The notes beneath the pieces were generated by a model, which made no database searches, had not been told where the DNA came from, and worked only from the letters and a program-made list of their open reading frames with translations. Below are positions 17,834 through 25,959 of a DNA stretch of 64,000 nucleotides, piece by piece. Made by a program: the position numbers and the translations under genes. The first letter of the stretch is position 1, and each line of letters starts with the position of its first letter. The stretch comes from Lachnospiraceae bacterium NC2008 (GTDB lineage Bacteria; Bacillota; Clostridia; Lachnospirales; Lachnospiraceae): assembly GCA_000687675.1 (NCBI GenBank), contig JHWS01000001.1:248001-312000 (forward strand), written 5' to 3'.

Positions 17834-18693
17834 TATCCTCTATCCTCCTCTTCTTCCAATAAATCTTCAACATACTTAGGAAGCATAAATGCTCCTACGT
17901 GAAGATTGGTTGTGTAGTACCATGTTTCCAGGCCACGTTCATTCCATCTGGCAGCATTGAAATCATCAAGTGGATGATACTTCTTAGAAGCAAATCCAAA
18001 AAGCCAGTAACCTGCAGGACAGGTTGGGATATGAGCCTGATAAACTCTACTAAGTGGAAAACTCTTATAAACTTTTCTATGCATACTACGGCAAGGTTCC
18101 TCATCCTCATCAAAGAATGGACTTCCGTGCTGGTATACCATAATTCCATCTTCTTTAAGCGCCTTATAGCAAGAACCATAGAACTCCTGTGTAAAGAGTC
18201 CTTCCTCATGTCCAAATGGATTGATGGAATCATTAACAATAATATCGTATTCATTCTGAACGGTTCTAAGGAAGTGTAAACCGTCCATATAATATATATG
18301 TACTCTTGGATCTTCGAAACCTGAAACCTGCTGTGGGAAGTACTTCTTACATACATCCACCATCTGCTCATCAGGTTCAACTATGTCGATAGACTCAATC
18401 TCTGGATACTGGGCAAATGTCGAAGCAACACCACCATCGCCACCACCAAATATAAGAACTTTCTTTACATTAGGGTGAACTGCCATAGGTACATGAGTAA
18501 CCATCTCATCGTATACAAATTCATCAGCCTCTGAGAATACAATATCACCATCAGAAACCAGCACCTTACCAAACTCTGGTGTATCAAGTACATCGAATCT
18601 CTGATAGTCACTCTCCCCAGAATAAAGCTGAGAATTAGTTCTAATTGAGAACTTTACATTATCTGTATGACGTTCTGAAAACCACATTTCCAT
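17833..18693 (-). CDS. speE: Spermidine synthase-like aminopropyltransferase with altered active site
   Basis: A 286-residue SpeE-family protein: N-terminal beta domain (SGESDYQRFDVLDTPEFGKVLVSDG), then a methyltransferase-like fold with GGGDGG (83-88), acidic E106 and LFTQEFY. SpeE normally moves an aminopropyl group from decarboxylated S-adenosylmethionine to putrescine. Two substrate-pocket signatures deviate. The usual YHEM reads YDEM (Y61, D62), and the usual D-S-T-D-P reads D155-S-I-N158-P, keeping the first aspartate but replacing the second with asparagine. No speD (AdoMet decarboxylase) is in the window, and the next genes encode the carboxyspermidine route, which does not need SpeE. 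The real substrate may therefore differ. AGAGGTT precedes the ATG. Confidence 0.8.
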   Translation of the reverse strand: MEMWFSERHTDNVKFSIRTNSQLYSGESDYQRFDVLDTPEFGKVLVSDGDIVFSEADEFVYDEMVTHVPMAVHPNVKKVLIFGGGDGGVASTFAQYPEIESIDIVEPDEQMVDVCKKYFPQQVSGFEDPRVHIYYMDGLHFLRTVQNEYDIIVNDSINPFGHEEGLFTQEFYGSCYKALKEDGIMVYQHGSPFFDEDEEPCRSMHRKVYKSFPLSRVYQAHIPTCPAGYWLFGFASKKYHPLDDFNAARWNERGLETWYYTTNLHVGAFMLPKYVEDLLEEEEDRG

Positions 18694-18730
18694 ATGCGTA
18701 AACCTCTAATATTTCTAAGCCCATAGGGCA

Positions 18731-20179
18731 TTATACTAATACGTTAAGATAGTTAGCTTCGATATCTTCTGTACCCTGAAGGGAACATCCCTTCTCCTTG
18801 GCATAGATGATATAATCAACAATTTCTTTAGTAATTCTCTCGCCTGGAGCAAGAATAGGTATTCCTGGTGGATAGCACATAATAAACTCTGCACATATAT
18901 GTCCAACAGACTGACGAAGTTCCAGCGACTTCTTATCAGAGTAGAATGCCTGCTGAGGCGAAACCACAACCTCAGGCTGTATATAATCGCCACTTATCAT
19001 AGGCTTCTGCTCTCTCTCATGAAGACGTTTGATATCTGCCAAAGCATTAACAAGTCTTTCGATATCTCTTATTCTGTCGCCTATTGAAATATAAGCAAGA
19101 ATATTACCGATATCACCAAATTCTATCTGAATATCGTACTCATCTCTAAGAAGGTCATATACCTCAATACCGGTAAGACCCATACCCTGTGTATAGACAG
19201 ATAGCTTAGTTACATCATAGTCATATACGCTGGTCTTATTAACAAGTTCCTTGCCATAAGCGTAATATCCGCCAATTGCATTAATCTCTTCTCTGGCATA
19301 CTCTGCCATATCAACAACCTTGGCAAATGACTCACGACCTCTTAAAGCCAGGTTTCTTCTTGAAATATCCAGGCTTGATATAAGAAGATAAGAGGCTGAT
19401 GTAGTTTGAGTAAGGTTAATAATCTGTCTTACATAGTCTGCATTAATTCCATTATTAGTAAGAAGAAGCGAGCTCTGTGTAAGACTTCCTCCCGATTTAT
19501 GCATAGAGATGGCAGACATATCTGCTCCAGCCTTCATAGCATTAACAGGAAGATTTTCACCAAAATAGAGGTGTGTACCATGAGCCTCATCTACTAGCAT
19601 CTTCATACCATGTTTATGTACAAGATCTGTAAGAGTCTTAAGATCTGAACATATGCCATAATAACTTGGATTATTTATAAGAACAGCTACAGCGTTTGGA
19701 TGTTCCTTGATAGCCTTCTCCATATCCTTAGGCTCTACACCCAGCGCTATACCGATTCTCGGTTCTGTCTTAGGTTCTACATATACAGGTACTGCTCCGC
19801 ACATAACAAGAGCATTGATAGCACTCTTATGCACGTTACGAGGAAGGATAATCTCCTGGCCCGGCTTACAGTTTGCCATAATCATACTTTGAACAGCAGA
19901 TGTAGTTCCACCTACCATAAGGAATGCATGCTCTGCGCCAAATGCCTCGGCTGTAAGTTCCTCTGCTTCCTTAATTACGCTTACTGGATGGCAAAGGTTA
20001 TCAAGTGGTTTCATGGAGTTTACATCTAGAGAGACGCACTTTTCCCCTAGAAGTTCCACTAGTTCAGGGTTACCTCTGCCTCGCTTATGGCCAGGTACGT
20101 CAAAAGGTACTACTCTTCTCTTTTTAAACTGTTCAAGCGCTTCGTAAACTGGAGCGTGTTTTTGTCTTTCTATGTTCAC
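18731..20179 (-). CDS. speA: Arginine decarboxylase (Orn/Lys/Arg decarboxylase fold I family)
   Basis: A 482-residue PLP enzyme of the short Gram-positive SpeA/YaaO type. It has PFDVPGHKRGRGNPEL, the PLP aspartate in MLVDEAHGTHLYF (D198, H201) and the Schiff-base lysine K228 in ISMHKSGGSLTQSS. The C-terminal domain has ILAPGERITKEIVDYI. Ornithine or lysine as substrate cannot be excluded from the fold, but aguA and aguB downstream need agmatine, so arginine is the likely substrate. The start is a GTG with AGGGG upstream; an ATG four bases before it is out of frame. It heads the minus-strand polyamine cluster. Confidence 0.9.
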   Translation of the reverse strand: MNIERQKHAPVYEALEQFKKRRVVPFDVPGHKRGRGNPELVELLGEKCVSLDVNSMKPLDNLCHPVSVIKEAEELTAEAFGAEHAFLMVGGTTSAVQSMIMANCKPGQEIILPRNVHKSAINALVMCGAVPVYVEPKTEPRIGIALGVEPKDMEKAIKEHPNAVAVLINNPSYYGICSDLKTLTDLVHKHGMKMLVDEAHGTHLYFGENLPVNAMKAGADMSAISMHKSGGSLTQSSLLLTNNGINADYVRQIINLTQTTSASYLLISSLDISRRNLALRGRESFAKVVDMAEYAREEINAIGGYYAYGKELVNKTSVYDYDVTKLSVYTQGMGLTGIEVYDLLRDEYDIQIEFGDIGNILAYISIGDRIRDIERLVNALADIKRLHEREQKPMISGDYIQPEVVVSPQQAFYSDKKSLELRQSVGHICAEFIMCYPPGIPILAPGERITKEIVDYIIYAKEKGCSLQGTEDIEANYLNVLV

Positions 20180-20327
20180 GTCATAAAACCCCTAAACAAG
20201 GATAGTCTTTTTCATATTACGCCCTATTATAACATCATTTTTCTCTATATGATATTCCTATTTTTACATATTTCTTCATTGTTTTTCGTTGGTACGCTGC
20301 GCTCCAAAACCTGCATCTGCCTGCATA

Positions 20328-20356
20328 TTGACAAAAGCAAAAGAAAGTGGTTTAAA
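20328..20356 (+). promoter_or_regulatory. Sigma-A-type promoter for the thioesterase gene
   Basis: TTGACA (20328-20333), 17-base spacer, TTTAAA (20351-20356). It would start transcription about 33 bases before the ATG at 20396. Confidence 0.65.
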
Positions 20357-20395
20357 ATAACTGTACATATAATATTACATATTAGGAGTTAATAA

Positions 20396-21118
20396 ATGAT
20401 ATATACAACTAAGTATAGGCCCGGTCTTTCAGATATTAATCAGGACTATACAGTAAAGAAATCAGCCATACTAAAAATACTTGAGGATTCAGCCGGTTTC
20501 CATACCGATGCTGTAGGACTTGATGGTATCGATAAGATTAATGAAACAAGAAGAGCCTGGGCCATACTAGACTGGCAGGTTGAAATTTTAGAACCTATAA
20601 GATATGGCGACGATCTTACAATAAAAACTTGGAGTAGGAAATTTAAACGTACATGTGCTTACAGAGACTTTGAAATATTTAAAGATGATAAGGTTTGCGT
20701 CAAGGCTAGTTCCAGATGGTTCATTATTGATATAGATAAGAGGCTTCCTGTTAGAATAACCGAAGAGATTTCTAATCCTTATGAATCTGAAGACAGAGCT
20801 GTTTTTTCTGATGAAGACATGACAGAACATCCTACTCCTCTTGAAAACTACGAAGAGGTATTCTCATATAAAACCCGTCGTAGCGACCAGGATATTATAG
20901 GTCATGTGCACAATATCAACTATCTAAACTATTTTGATGACTGTTTGGACTTTGATGAGATAGGTAAAATAAAGAATATACGCCTTTATTTTAAGAAAGA
21001 AATTCAGGGCGGTGCAGTAGTTAATATAAAGAAACATAAAGCTGAGGATGGAACATATTACTTTGCCATTGAATCAGAAGATGGCAGCGAGATTCACAGT
21101 ATATGTATTATGTCGTAG
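20396..21118 (+). CDS. Acyl-ACP thioesterase
   Basis: A 240-residue double-hotdog thioesterase of the bacterial FatA/FatB-like family (Acyl-ACP_TE) that releases fatty acids from acyl carrier protein. Visible signatures: YTTKYRPGLSDINQDYTVKKSAILKILEDSAG at the N-terminus, RAWAILDWQVEILEPIRYGDDLTIKTW in the first hotdog, SSRWFIIDIDKRLPVRI, and DQDIIGHVHNINYLNYFDDCLD in the second hotdog, where the conserved asparagine/histidine region lies. The ATG follows TTAGGAGTTAATAA. It is a single-gene transcript divergent from speA, closed by a strong hairpin. Its role is in fatty acid termination or membrane lipid turnover. Confidence 0.9.
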   Translation: MIYTTKYRPGLSDINQDYTVKKSAILKILEDSAGFHTDAVGLDGIDKINETRRAWAILDWQVEILEPIRYGDDLTIKTWSRKFKRTCAYRDFEIFKDDKVCVKASSRWFIIDIDKRLPVRITEEISNPYESEDRAVFSDEDMTEHPTPLENYEEVFSYKTRRSDQDIIGHVHNINYLNYFDDCLDFDEIGKIKNIRLYFKKEIQGGAVVNIKKHKAEDGTYYFAIESEDGSEIHSICIMS

Positions 21119-21124
21119 GTTATA

Positions 21125-21154
21125 AAAAGAGGTCGCAAGATTGCGACCTCTTTT
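21125..21154. terminator. Bidirectional terminator between thioesterase and thrS
   Basis: Perfect hairpin, arms AAAAGAGGTCGCAA and TTGCGACCTCTTTT with a two-base GA gap. The A and T ends let it work for the plus-strand thioesterase and the minus-strand thrS. Confidence 0.85.
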
Positions 21155-21181
21155 AAATTTAGTATAAGTCTTAGTTAAATA

Positions 21182-23065
21182 TTAAAATTCCTGAATAAGC
21201 TCAAGTGTATGCTCGTCGTTCATCTTGTTACAAAGTTCAACGAACTTATCAAGTGGAACATCCTGAATTTGCTTATTTGAGCCGCGAACGTTAATTGAAA
21301 CTGTGTTGTTAGCAGCTTCGTTGTCACCAAGAACCAGGATGTATGGATCCTTAAAGTTCTTGAAGTTCTTGATCTTGTTACGCATGTTCTTATCGTCGTA
21401 GTCAGCTTCAACACGGATATCGTTGTCTCTAAGGAGAGCCTCTACCTTCTTAGCATATTCGTTATGCTCTTCTCGGATAGGTACAACTGCTACCTGATAT
21501 GGGCTAAGCCAGAATGGGAATGCACCTTTGAAGTTCTCGATAATGATACCGATGAATCTTTCAAGCGAACCGTAGATAGCTCTGTGAATAACTACAGGCA
21601 TCTCAAGGTTTCCTTCCTGGTTAGTATATGTAAGTCCGAAGTTGTGTGGAAGCTGGAAGTCAAGCTGGATAGTACCGCACTGCCATTCTCTTCCAAGAGC
21701 ATCCTTAATCTGAAGGTCAATCTTAGGTCCGTAGAATGCACCATCGCCTTCGTTGATTTCGTATCCATCCTCGCCATACTTCTCGTCAAGGATTTCCTTA
21801 AGAGCTGCTTCTGCTCTGTTCCAAACTTCGATGTCACCCATGTAATCATCTGGTCTTGTTGAGAACTCAGCTCTGTATGTTACACCAAATGTCTTGTAGA
21901 TTTCATCAGCGATAGAGATGATATCTGCTATCTCTTCCTTAATCTGTGATTCCATTACAAATGTATGGTCATCATCCTGTCTGAATTCCTGTACACGGAA
22001 GAGTCCGTTCATCTGACCTGACTTCTCTTTACGATGAAGCACATCATACTCACTGTAACGGATAGGAAGCTCTTTATATGAACGGTTCTTTCTCTTAAAC
22101 TCAATCATAGCATTAGGACAGTTCATAGGCTTAGCAGCCATAGTGTCGATGCTTTCACGGTTGTAGATAATAGAGCCTGCTTCGATAGTCGCTGTCTTTG
22201 TAGCAGAATTTTCATCTGTTAAATCCTCAGCAATATTCTCGATATTAACATCTGCCTTAACGTTACCTTCGATACCAGGCACGATAAACATATTGTTAAG
22301 ATAGTGAGCCCAGTGACCACTTATAAGCCAAAGCTTCTTGTTGTTAATAAGTGGAGCAGAAATTTCTGAATAGTGGTGCTCATTCTGTATCATACGAGAG
22401 TATTTAAGAAGTGTCTGATACATCTGCCATCCACGTGGAAGCCAGTATGGCATACCAGGTGCTGTCTCATGGAACATGAACAGTTCAAGCTGTGCACCTA
22501 TCTTCTTGTGGTCTCTTTCTCTAGCCTCTTCAATCATCTTGATATGATTGTTAAGCTGCTCTTTGTCTGGGAATGCATAGAAATAAACTCTCTGCATCTG
22601 GTCACGCTTAGCATCACCTCTCCAGTAAGCCATAGAACATGAATGAATCTTAAATGCTGCATTCATAAGCTCCTGTGAGTTATCTACATGAGGTCCACGG
22701 CAAAGATCCACATAATCTTCACCTGTGTAGTAGATAGTTATAGTCTCGTCTTCAGGCAGATCCTGAAGAAGCTCTACTTTATATTTCTGATTCTTGAAAA
22801 GTTCAAGTCCTTCAGCCTTGGTAATTTCTTTTCTGGTCCAGTCTTCGCGTCTCTTAATGATTTCACGCATCTTATTCTCGATAGTCTTGAAATCACCTTC
22901 AGTAATAGTCTTTCCTTCTGGAAGAACGAAATCATAATATGCGCCATCGCTTATCTGAGGTCCGATAGCATACTGAACGTCCTTTCCATAGATTTCGATT
23001 ACAGCCTTAGCAAGTACATGCGCAAGGGAATGTCTGTAAACTTCTAAGAATTCTTCTTTTTCCAT
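21182..23065 (-). CDS. thrS: Threonyl-tRNA synthetase lacking the TGS domain
   Basis: Class II synthetase charging tRNA-Thr. The protein starts directly at the editing domain: HSLAH (H12, H16) with C122 and H126 in DLCRGPHV keeps the usual HxxxH...CxxxH editing site. The catalytic core has the zinc ligands C316 (KPMNCP), H367 (QDDDHTF) and H494 (VIHRA), plus FYGPKIDLQIKDALGREWQ. The C-terminal anticodon-binding domain is present (QVAVVPIREEHNEYAKKVEALLR). The N-terminal TGS domain of about 60 residues is absent, and an in-frame stop shortly upstream leaves no room for it. About 48 extra residues (roughly 262-309) interrupt the segment between SGHWxHYxxNMF and KPMNCP. AGGAGAAAAATAAT precedes the ATG. 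Confidence 0.93.
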   Translation of the reverse strand: MEKEEFLEVYRHSLAHVLAKAVIEIYGKDVQYAIGPQISDGAYYDFVLPEGKTITEGDFKTIENKMREIIKRREDWTRKEITKAEGLELFKNQKYKVELLQDLPEDETITIYYTGEDYVDLCRGPHVDNSQELMNAAFKIHSCSMAYWRGDAKRDQMQRVYFYAFPDKEQLNNHIKMIEEARERDHKKIGAQLELFMFHETAPGMPYWLPRGWQMYQTLLKYSRMIQNEHHYSEISAPLINNKKLWLISGHWAHYLNNMFIVPGIEGNVKADVNIENIAEDLTDENSATKTATIEAGSIIYNRESIDTMAAKPMNCPNAMIEFKRKNRSYKELPIRYSEYDVLHRKEKSGQMNGLFRVQEFRQDDDHTFVMESQIKEEIADIISIADEIYKTFGVTYRAEFSTRPDDYMGDIEVWNRAEAALKEILDEKYGEDGYEINEGDGAFYGPKIDLQIKDALGREWQCGTIQLDFQLPHNFGLTYTNQEGNLEMPVVIHRAIYGSLERFIGIIIENFKGAFPFWLSPYQVAVVPIREEHNEYAKKVEALLRDNDIRVEADYDDKNMRNKIKNFKNFKDPYILVLGDNEAANNTVSINVRGSNKQIQDVPLDKFVELCNKMNDEHTLELIQEF

Positions 23066-23153
23066 ATTATTTTTCTCCTTTTTCTTAACCCCAAGCCCAC
23101 CAGGCTCCGGTTTTTATTTATATTGAAGGCCTGGAATATAGCCTCAATAATCA

Positions 23154-23924
23154 TTAGAAATTCTTAAGCTTAGATTTCTGTGTGCCGGTAAATATCATAA
23201 TTACCAAGCCAAGTGAAAGTGTTATCCATACCATAGGTGACAGAAGCCCCATAACCTCGTCTGCTGCTTCTTCTTTGCTGGCAGCAACAAGCATCATAAC
23301 TATAACTGCTAAGTATGTAATATAACCAAAAAAGCAAGCTGCAAGTCCGTCAGAGGCTGCACGGTAGTTAGACCTGATACCATTAGATACTAAATGGATA
23401 AAGCCAACCAATAAATAAATTGCCGATATTATAAAGAAGATTAATCCTGCAAATGCTATTAAAAGGATATAGGCTCCTGGTTCACCTTCAGCAAGTCCAT
23501 CTGACATGCCTTCGAATAATTCTGACCAAAATCCTTCACGATCCGAATACTCACTTATAAGTTTAAAAAAGTAAGCTATTGTTCCCATAATTGAAGGAGT
23601 AAATCCAAATTCTCTATCAAATTCATCTAAATCACCAAAAAGCGGTGTGAAGAATGCAAATGCCCAGATTAACGTTGTAATTGCATATAAGAATAAGGCA
23701 AAGCCCTTACCAAGCATAGTCGGCTGAGCCGGATACGCTCCATACTGCTGTGTCTGAACATAAGGCTGCTGACCGTAAGGCATACCTCCATATGGTTGCT
23801 GTCCATATGGCTGATTATTAACATAATTACTTACAGGATCTGTAGCCTGCCCAACTGGACTTCCACATTTTCCGCAGAAAACCTGTCCATCTTCTACCTG
23901 ACTTCCACATTTATTACAAAACAT
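23154..23924 (-). CDS. Zinc-ribbon membrane protein
   Basis: The protein begins MFCNKCGSQVEDGQVFCGKCGSPVG: two CxxC knuckles forming a zinc ribbon. A low-complexity QPYGQQPYG linker rich in Gln, Pro, Tyr and Gly follows, then four to five hydrophobic segments (about residues 80-250). This is the common zinc_ribbon plus DUF membrane layout of Clostridia; the function is unknown. The longer frame starts eight codons earlier at a non-ATG codon. The ATG at 23924 follows AGGGGGGAT and puts the ribbon at the N-terminus. It ends 88 bases before thrS on the same strand. Confidence 0.75.
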   Translation of the reverse strand: MFCNKCGSQVEDGQVFCGKCGSPVGQATDPVSNYVNNQPYGQQPYGGMPYGQQPYVQTQQYGAYPAQPTMLGKGFALFLYAITTLIWAFAFFTPLFGDLDEFDREFGFTPSIMGTIAYFFKLISEYSDREGFWSELFEGMSDGLAEGEPGAYILLIAFAGLIFFIISAIYLLVGFIHLVSNGIRSNYRAASDGLAACFFGYITYLAVIVMMLVAASKEEAADEVMGLLSPMVWITLSLGLVIMIFTGTQKSKLKNF

Positions 23925-24030
23925 ATCTTTATCCCCCCTGCAATGCAAAAAATATTATACAATGTCATAAGTGCGCACTCTGTACATTATATAATATTTC
24001 AAGCATAAAAACAGTATTAATTTTACATAT

Positions 24031-24942
24031 TTATTGTCTTACATAGACCTTATCATCTACGTAAGATATCCACATTGAATTCATATCTTCAGAAACTACA
24101 TAGCTGTATAGGCAGCCCCAGCCATCATCACCATAAGTTAAAATATAATAACCCTTATCATCTGGACCTTTATAATTCTTTTCAGCGTATGTTGAATTGC
24201 GGAATGTATCTTCACTTGTTTCATACTCCCCATTAGGCTCATAATAAAAAGTAGTATTTATTCTGCGAACACCATTCTCGTCTTCATATATTTCAATATA
24301 TTCATTAGGATCAGATTCACATACCCATTTTCCAGCAAATCTTCTATATGTATCATCAACTTGTGCTTCGTACTGTTTCTGTCTTTCTAATCTAGCTTCC
24401 TTCTCTGCCTTAGTAAGATATGCATCTTCATCGCCCTCACCTATAATAGTTCCGACTTCTGTTGCTTCATACCATACAAGAGCCTGATACTGGTTAGAAT
24501 CAAGATATCTTATAGTTATGTAATTCCAATCGTTATTATAAATATTTATACCTGATATTTTTCTAACATCATCTCCATCAACTACTATTTCATCCCTTCC
24601 AATTGTATAGTTATAACCGTCCAGCTTATTAAAATCTTTATCATAAACCTCTACAGTCTTGTAGCATCTATCAAGATCATCAATTGAAAGAACAAGCTGA
24701 TTGTCATAATATGTAGCCTTGTCCATCTGAAATGACTCAACGTTGTTAGGATTAACATATGTATACATTACCTTATTAATTTTTTTATTGTTATCCTTTT
24801 TGTCTTTATCATCATCTTTCTTATGGCCATCCCTGCTGGAAACTATACGCTGACGATTGTTGTCATCTTCTCTATTTCCACAACCAGATACTACTGTAGC
24901 TAAAATTATAGTTGATAGTAAAAGTAATATTCTTTTCTTCAT
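24031..24942 (-). CDS. Putative lipoprotein
   Basis: A 303-residue exported protein with signal peptide MKKRILLLLSTIILATVVSGC and lipobox VSGC, so lipidation at C21 is expected. A charged linker rich in Asp, Lys and Asn (about 25-60) follows, then a soluble domain with no family I recognise. It has repeated Tyr/Asp-rich beta-strand-like segments (YNYTIGRDEIVVDGDDVRKISG; RRFAGKWVCESDPNEYIEIYEDENG); the latter resembles a lipocalin-like calycin segment. It probably sits on the outer face of the membrane. AGGAGGATACATT precedes the ATG. Confidence 0.7.
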   Translation of the reverse strand: MKKRILLLLSTIILATVVSGCGNREDDNNRQRIVSSRDGHKKDDDKDKKDNNKKINKVMYTYVNPNNVESFQMDKATYYDNQLVLSIDDLDRCYKTVEVYDKDFNKLDGYNYTIGRDEIVVDGDDVRKISGINIYNNDWNYITIRYLDSNQYQALVWYEATEVGTIIGEGDEDAYLTKAEKEARLERQKQYEAQVDDTYRRFAGKWVCESDPNEYIEIYEDENGVRRINTTFYYEPNGEYETSEDTFRNSTYAEKNYKGPDDKGYYILTYGDDGWGCLYSYVVSEDMNSMWISYVDDKVYVRQ

Positions 24943-25269
24943 AATGTATCCTCCTTATTCCCCTATGGAGTGTGCTCCTCTATGTTTAATATACGGATGA
25001 GAATAAAAATAATTATGGAAAAAATATTTTTTTAATAAAATTTTCTGAATATAGCATTTTTCTACAAATCTAGTGTTTATAAGGTTTTACCGACTGATTC
25101 GATAGGTAAATTTGTTATATTTTAAATCTGGTTATATACTATTTTTACAAATTGGCTATTTTTATAATATCAGTTTTGTGTAGAATAAGGTCATCAAGGA
25201 AATAAAAATCGCAGAAAAACATAGCGATTCTTGCGATTCACAATATGTAAGACTAGAAAGGAGAAAGCT
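24943..25269. other. Intergenic region with promoter and leader of the ECF S component gene
   Basis: A 327-base AT-rich gap between divergent genes. It holds the upstream region of the lipoprotein gene (minus), a plus-strand promoter at 25112-25140 and a leader of about 120 bases. Within the leader AATCGCA (25207-25213) can pair with GCGATT (25224-25229) or with TGCGATT (25232-25238). No known riboswitch motif was recognised. Confidence 0.5.
25112..25140 (+). promoter_or_regulatory. Promoter candidate for the ECF S component gene
   Basis: TTGTTA (25112-25117), 17-base spacer, TATACT (25135-25140), about 130 bases before the ATG. Confidence 0.5.
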
Positions 25270-25842
25270 ATGACAACTAATGAAACAGCAATCGGAACTA
25301 AAGCGCTTTGGGGACAGGTGGAACTAAGGCAGAAGCATGCAGTAAAGTGGCTCACACTTTCAGCTATGTTTATGGCAATGAATATAGCTGTATGTACCTT
25401 CTCAATCCCGGTTCCAGGAGGTCACCTTTACCTCTGCGATACAGTAATCTGTATAGCAGCTATATTACTCGACCCATTTGGAGCATTCTTAGTAGGTGGT
25501 GTTGGAGCCTTCCTTGGAGATATGCTCTTCTATCCGGCACCTATGTTTGTGTCGCTTGTAACACACGGTTTACAGGCGCTTGTTATCTCTCTTATCGTTC
25601 ACAGATCAGCTACAACAAAGAACAAACTTTTCTGGAGAGCACTTATAGCTACTACTATCGGCGGTGTGATTATGGTTATTGGTTACACACTTGGTAAGAT
25701 TTATGTATATTCAACATACGCTGATGCAATACTTAAGCTTCCATTCGAAATTGCTCAGGCTGTACTTGGTATCGTTGGTTCGCTTTTACTTTGCTTCAAA
25801 GGCGGATTACTCAGCTTATTTAAAAAGCTTGAAGAAGACTAA
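25270..25842 (+). CDS. ECF transporter S component
   Basis: A membrane protein of 190 residues with about six helices and the S-component signature IPVPGGHLYLCDTVICIAAILLDPFGAFLVGGVGAFLGDML, close to the ECF-ribofla_trS/DUF1393 group. S components bind a vitamin or other micronutrient and dock to a shared EcfA-EcfA'-EcfT energising module, which is not in this window; it is probably encoded elsewhere (group II arrangement). The substrate cannot be read from sequence. The start is the ATG at 25270 with GAAAGGAGAAAGCT upstream; the 13 codons before it in frame are leader. The gene is transcribed alone and ends at a strong hairpin. Confidence 0.82.
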   Translation: MTTNETAIGTKALWGQVELRQKHAVKWLTLSAMFMAMNIAVCTFSIPVPGGHLYLCDTVICIAAILLDPFGAFLVGGVGAFLGDMLFYPAPMFVSLVTHGLQALVISLIVHRSATTKNKLFWRALIATTIGGVIMVIGYTLGKIYVYSTYADAILKLPFEIAQAVLGIVGSLLLCFKGGLLSLFKKLEED

Positions 25843-25884
25843 GTTTAAACCCAGTTTCAATCTATAAGCTCATATAACAAAAAG

Positions 25885-25940
25885 AAGACCTGATGATATG
25901 ATTCTTTTAAACCTAGTTCATATCATCAGGCCTTTGTTTT
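25885..25940. terminator. Terminator between ECF S component and HD-GYP genes
   Basis: Perfect 13-base arms CCTGATGATATGA (25889-25901) and TCATATCATCAGG (25918-25930), 16-base loop, T-rich plus-strand tail (CCTTTGTTTT) and A-rich left flank. Serves the two convergent genes. Confidence 0.8.
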
Positions 25941-25959
25941 ATCAGCCTAATATATAATC

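Noticed and set aside
18731-20179. Lysine or ornithine decarboxylase instead of arginine decarboxylase
   Set aside because: The fold allows it, but aguA and aguB in the same cluster need agmatine, so arginine is preferred.
23066-23153. T-box leader upstream of thrS
   Set aside because: Only 88 bases separate the genes and no T-box or specifier loop can fit.
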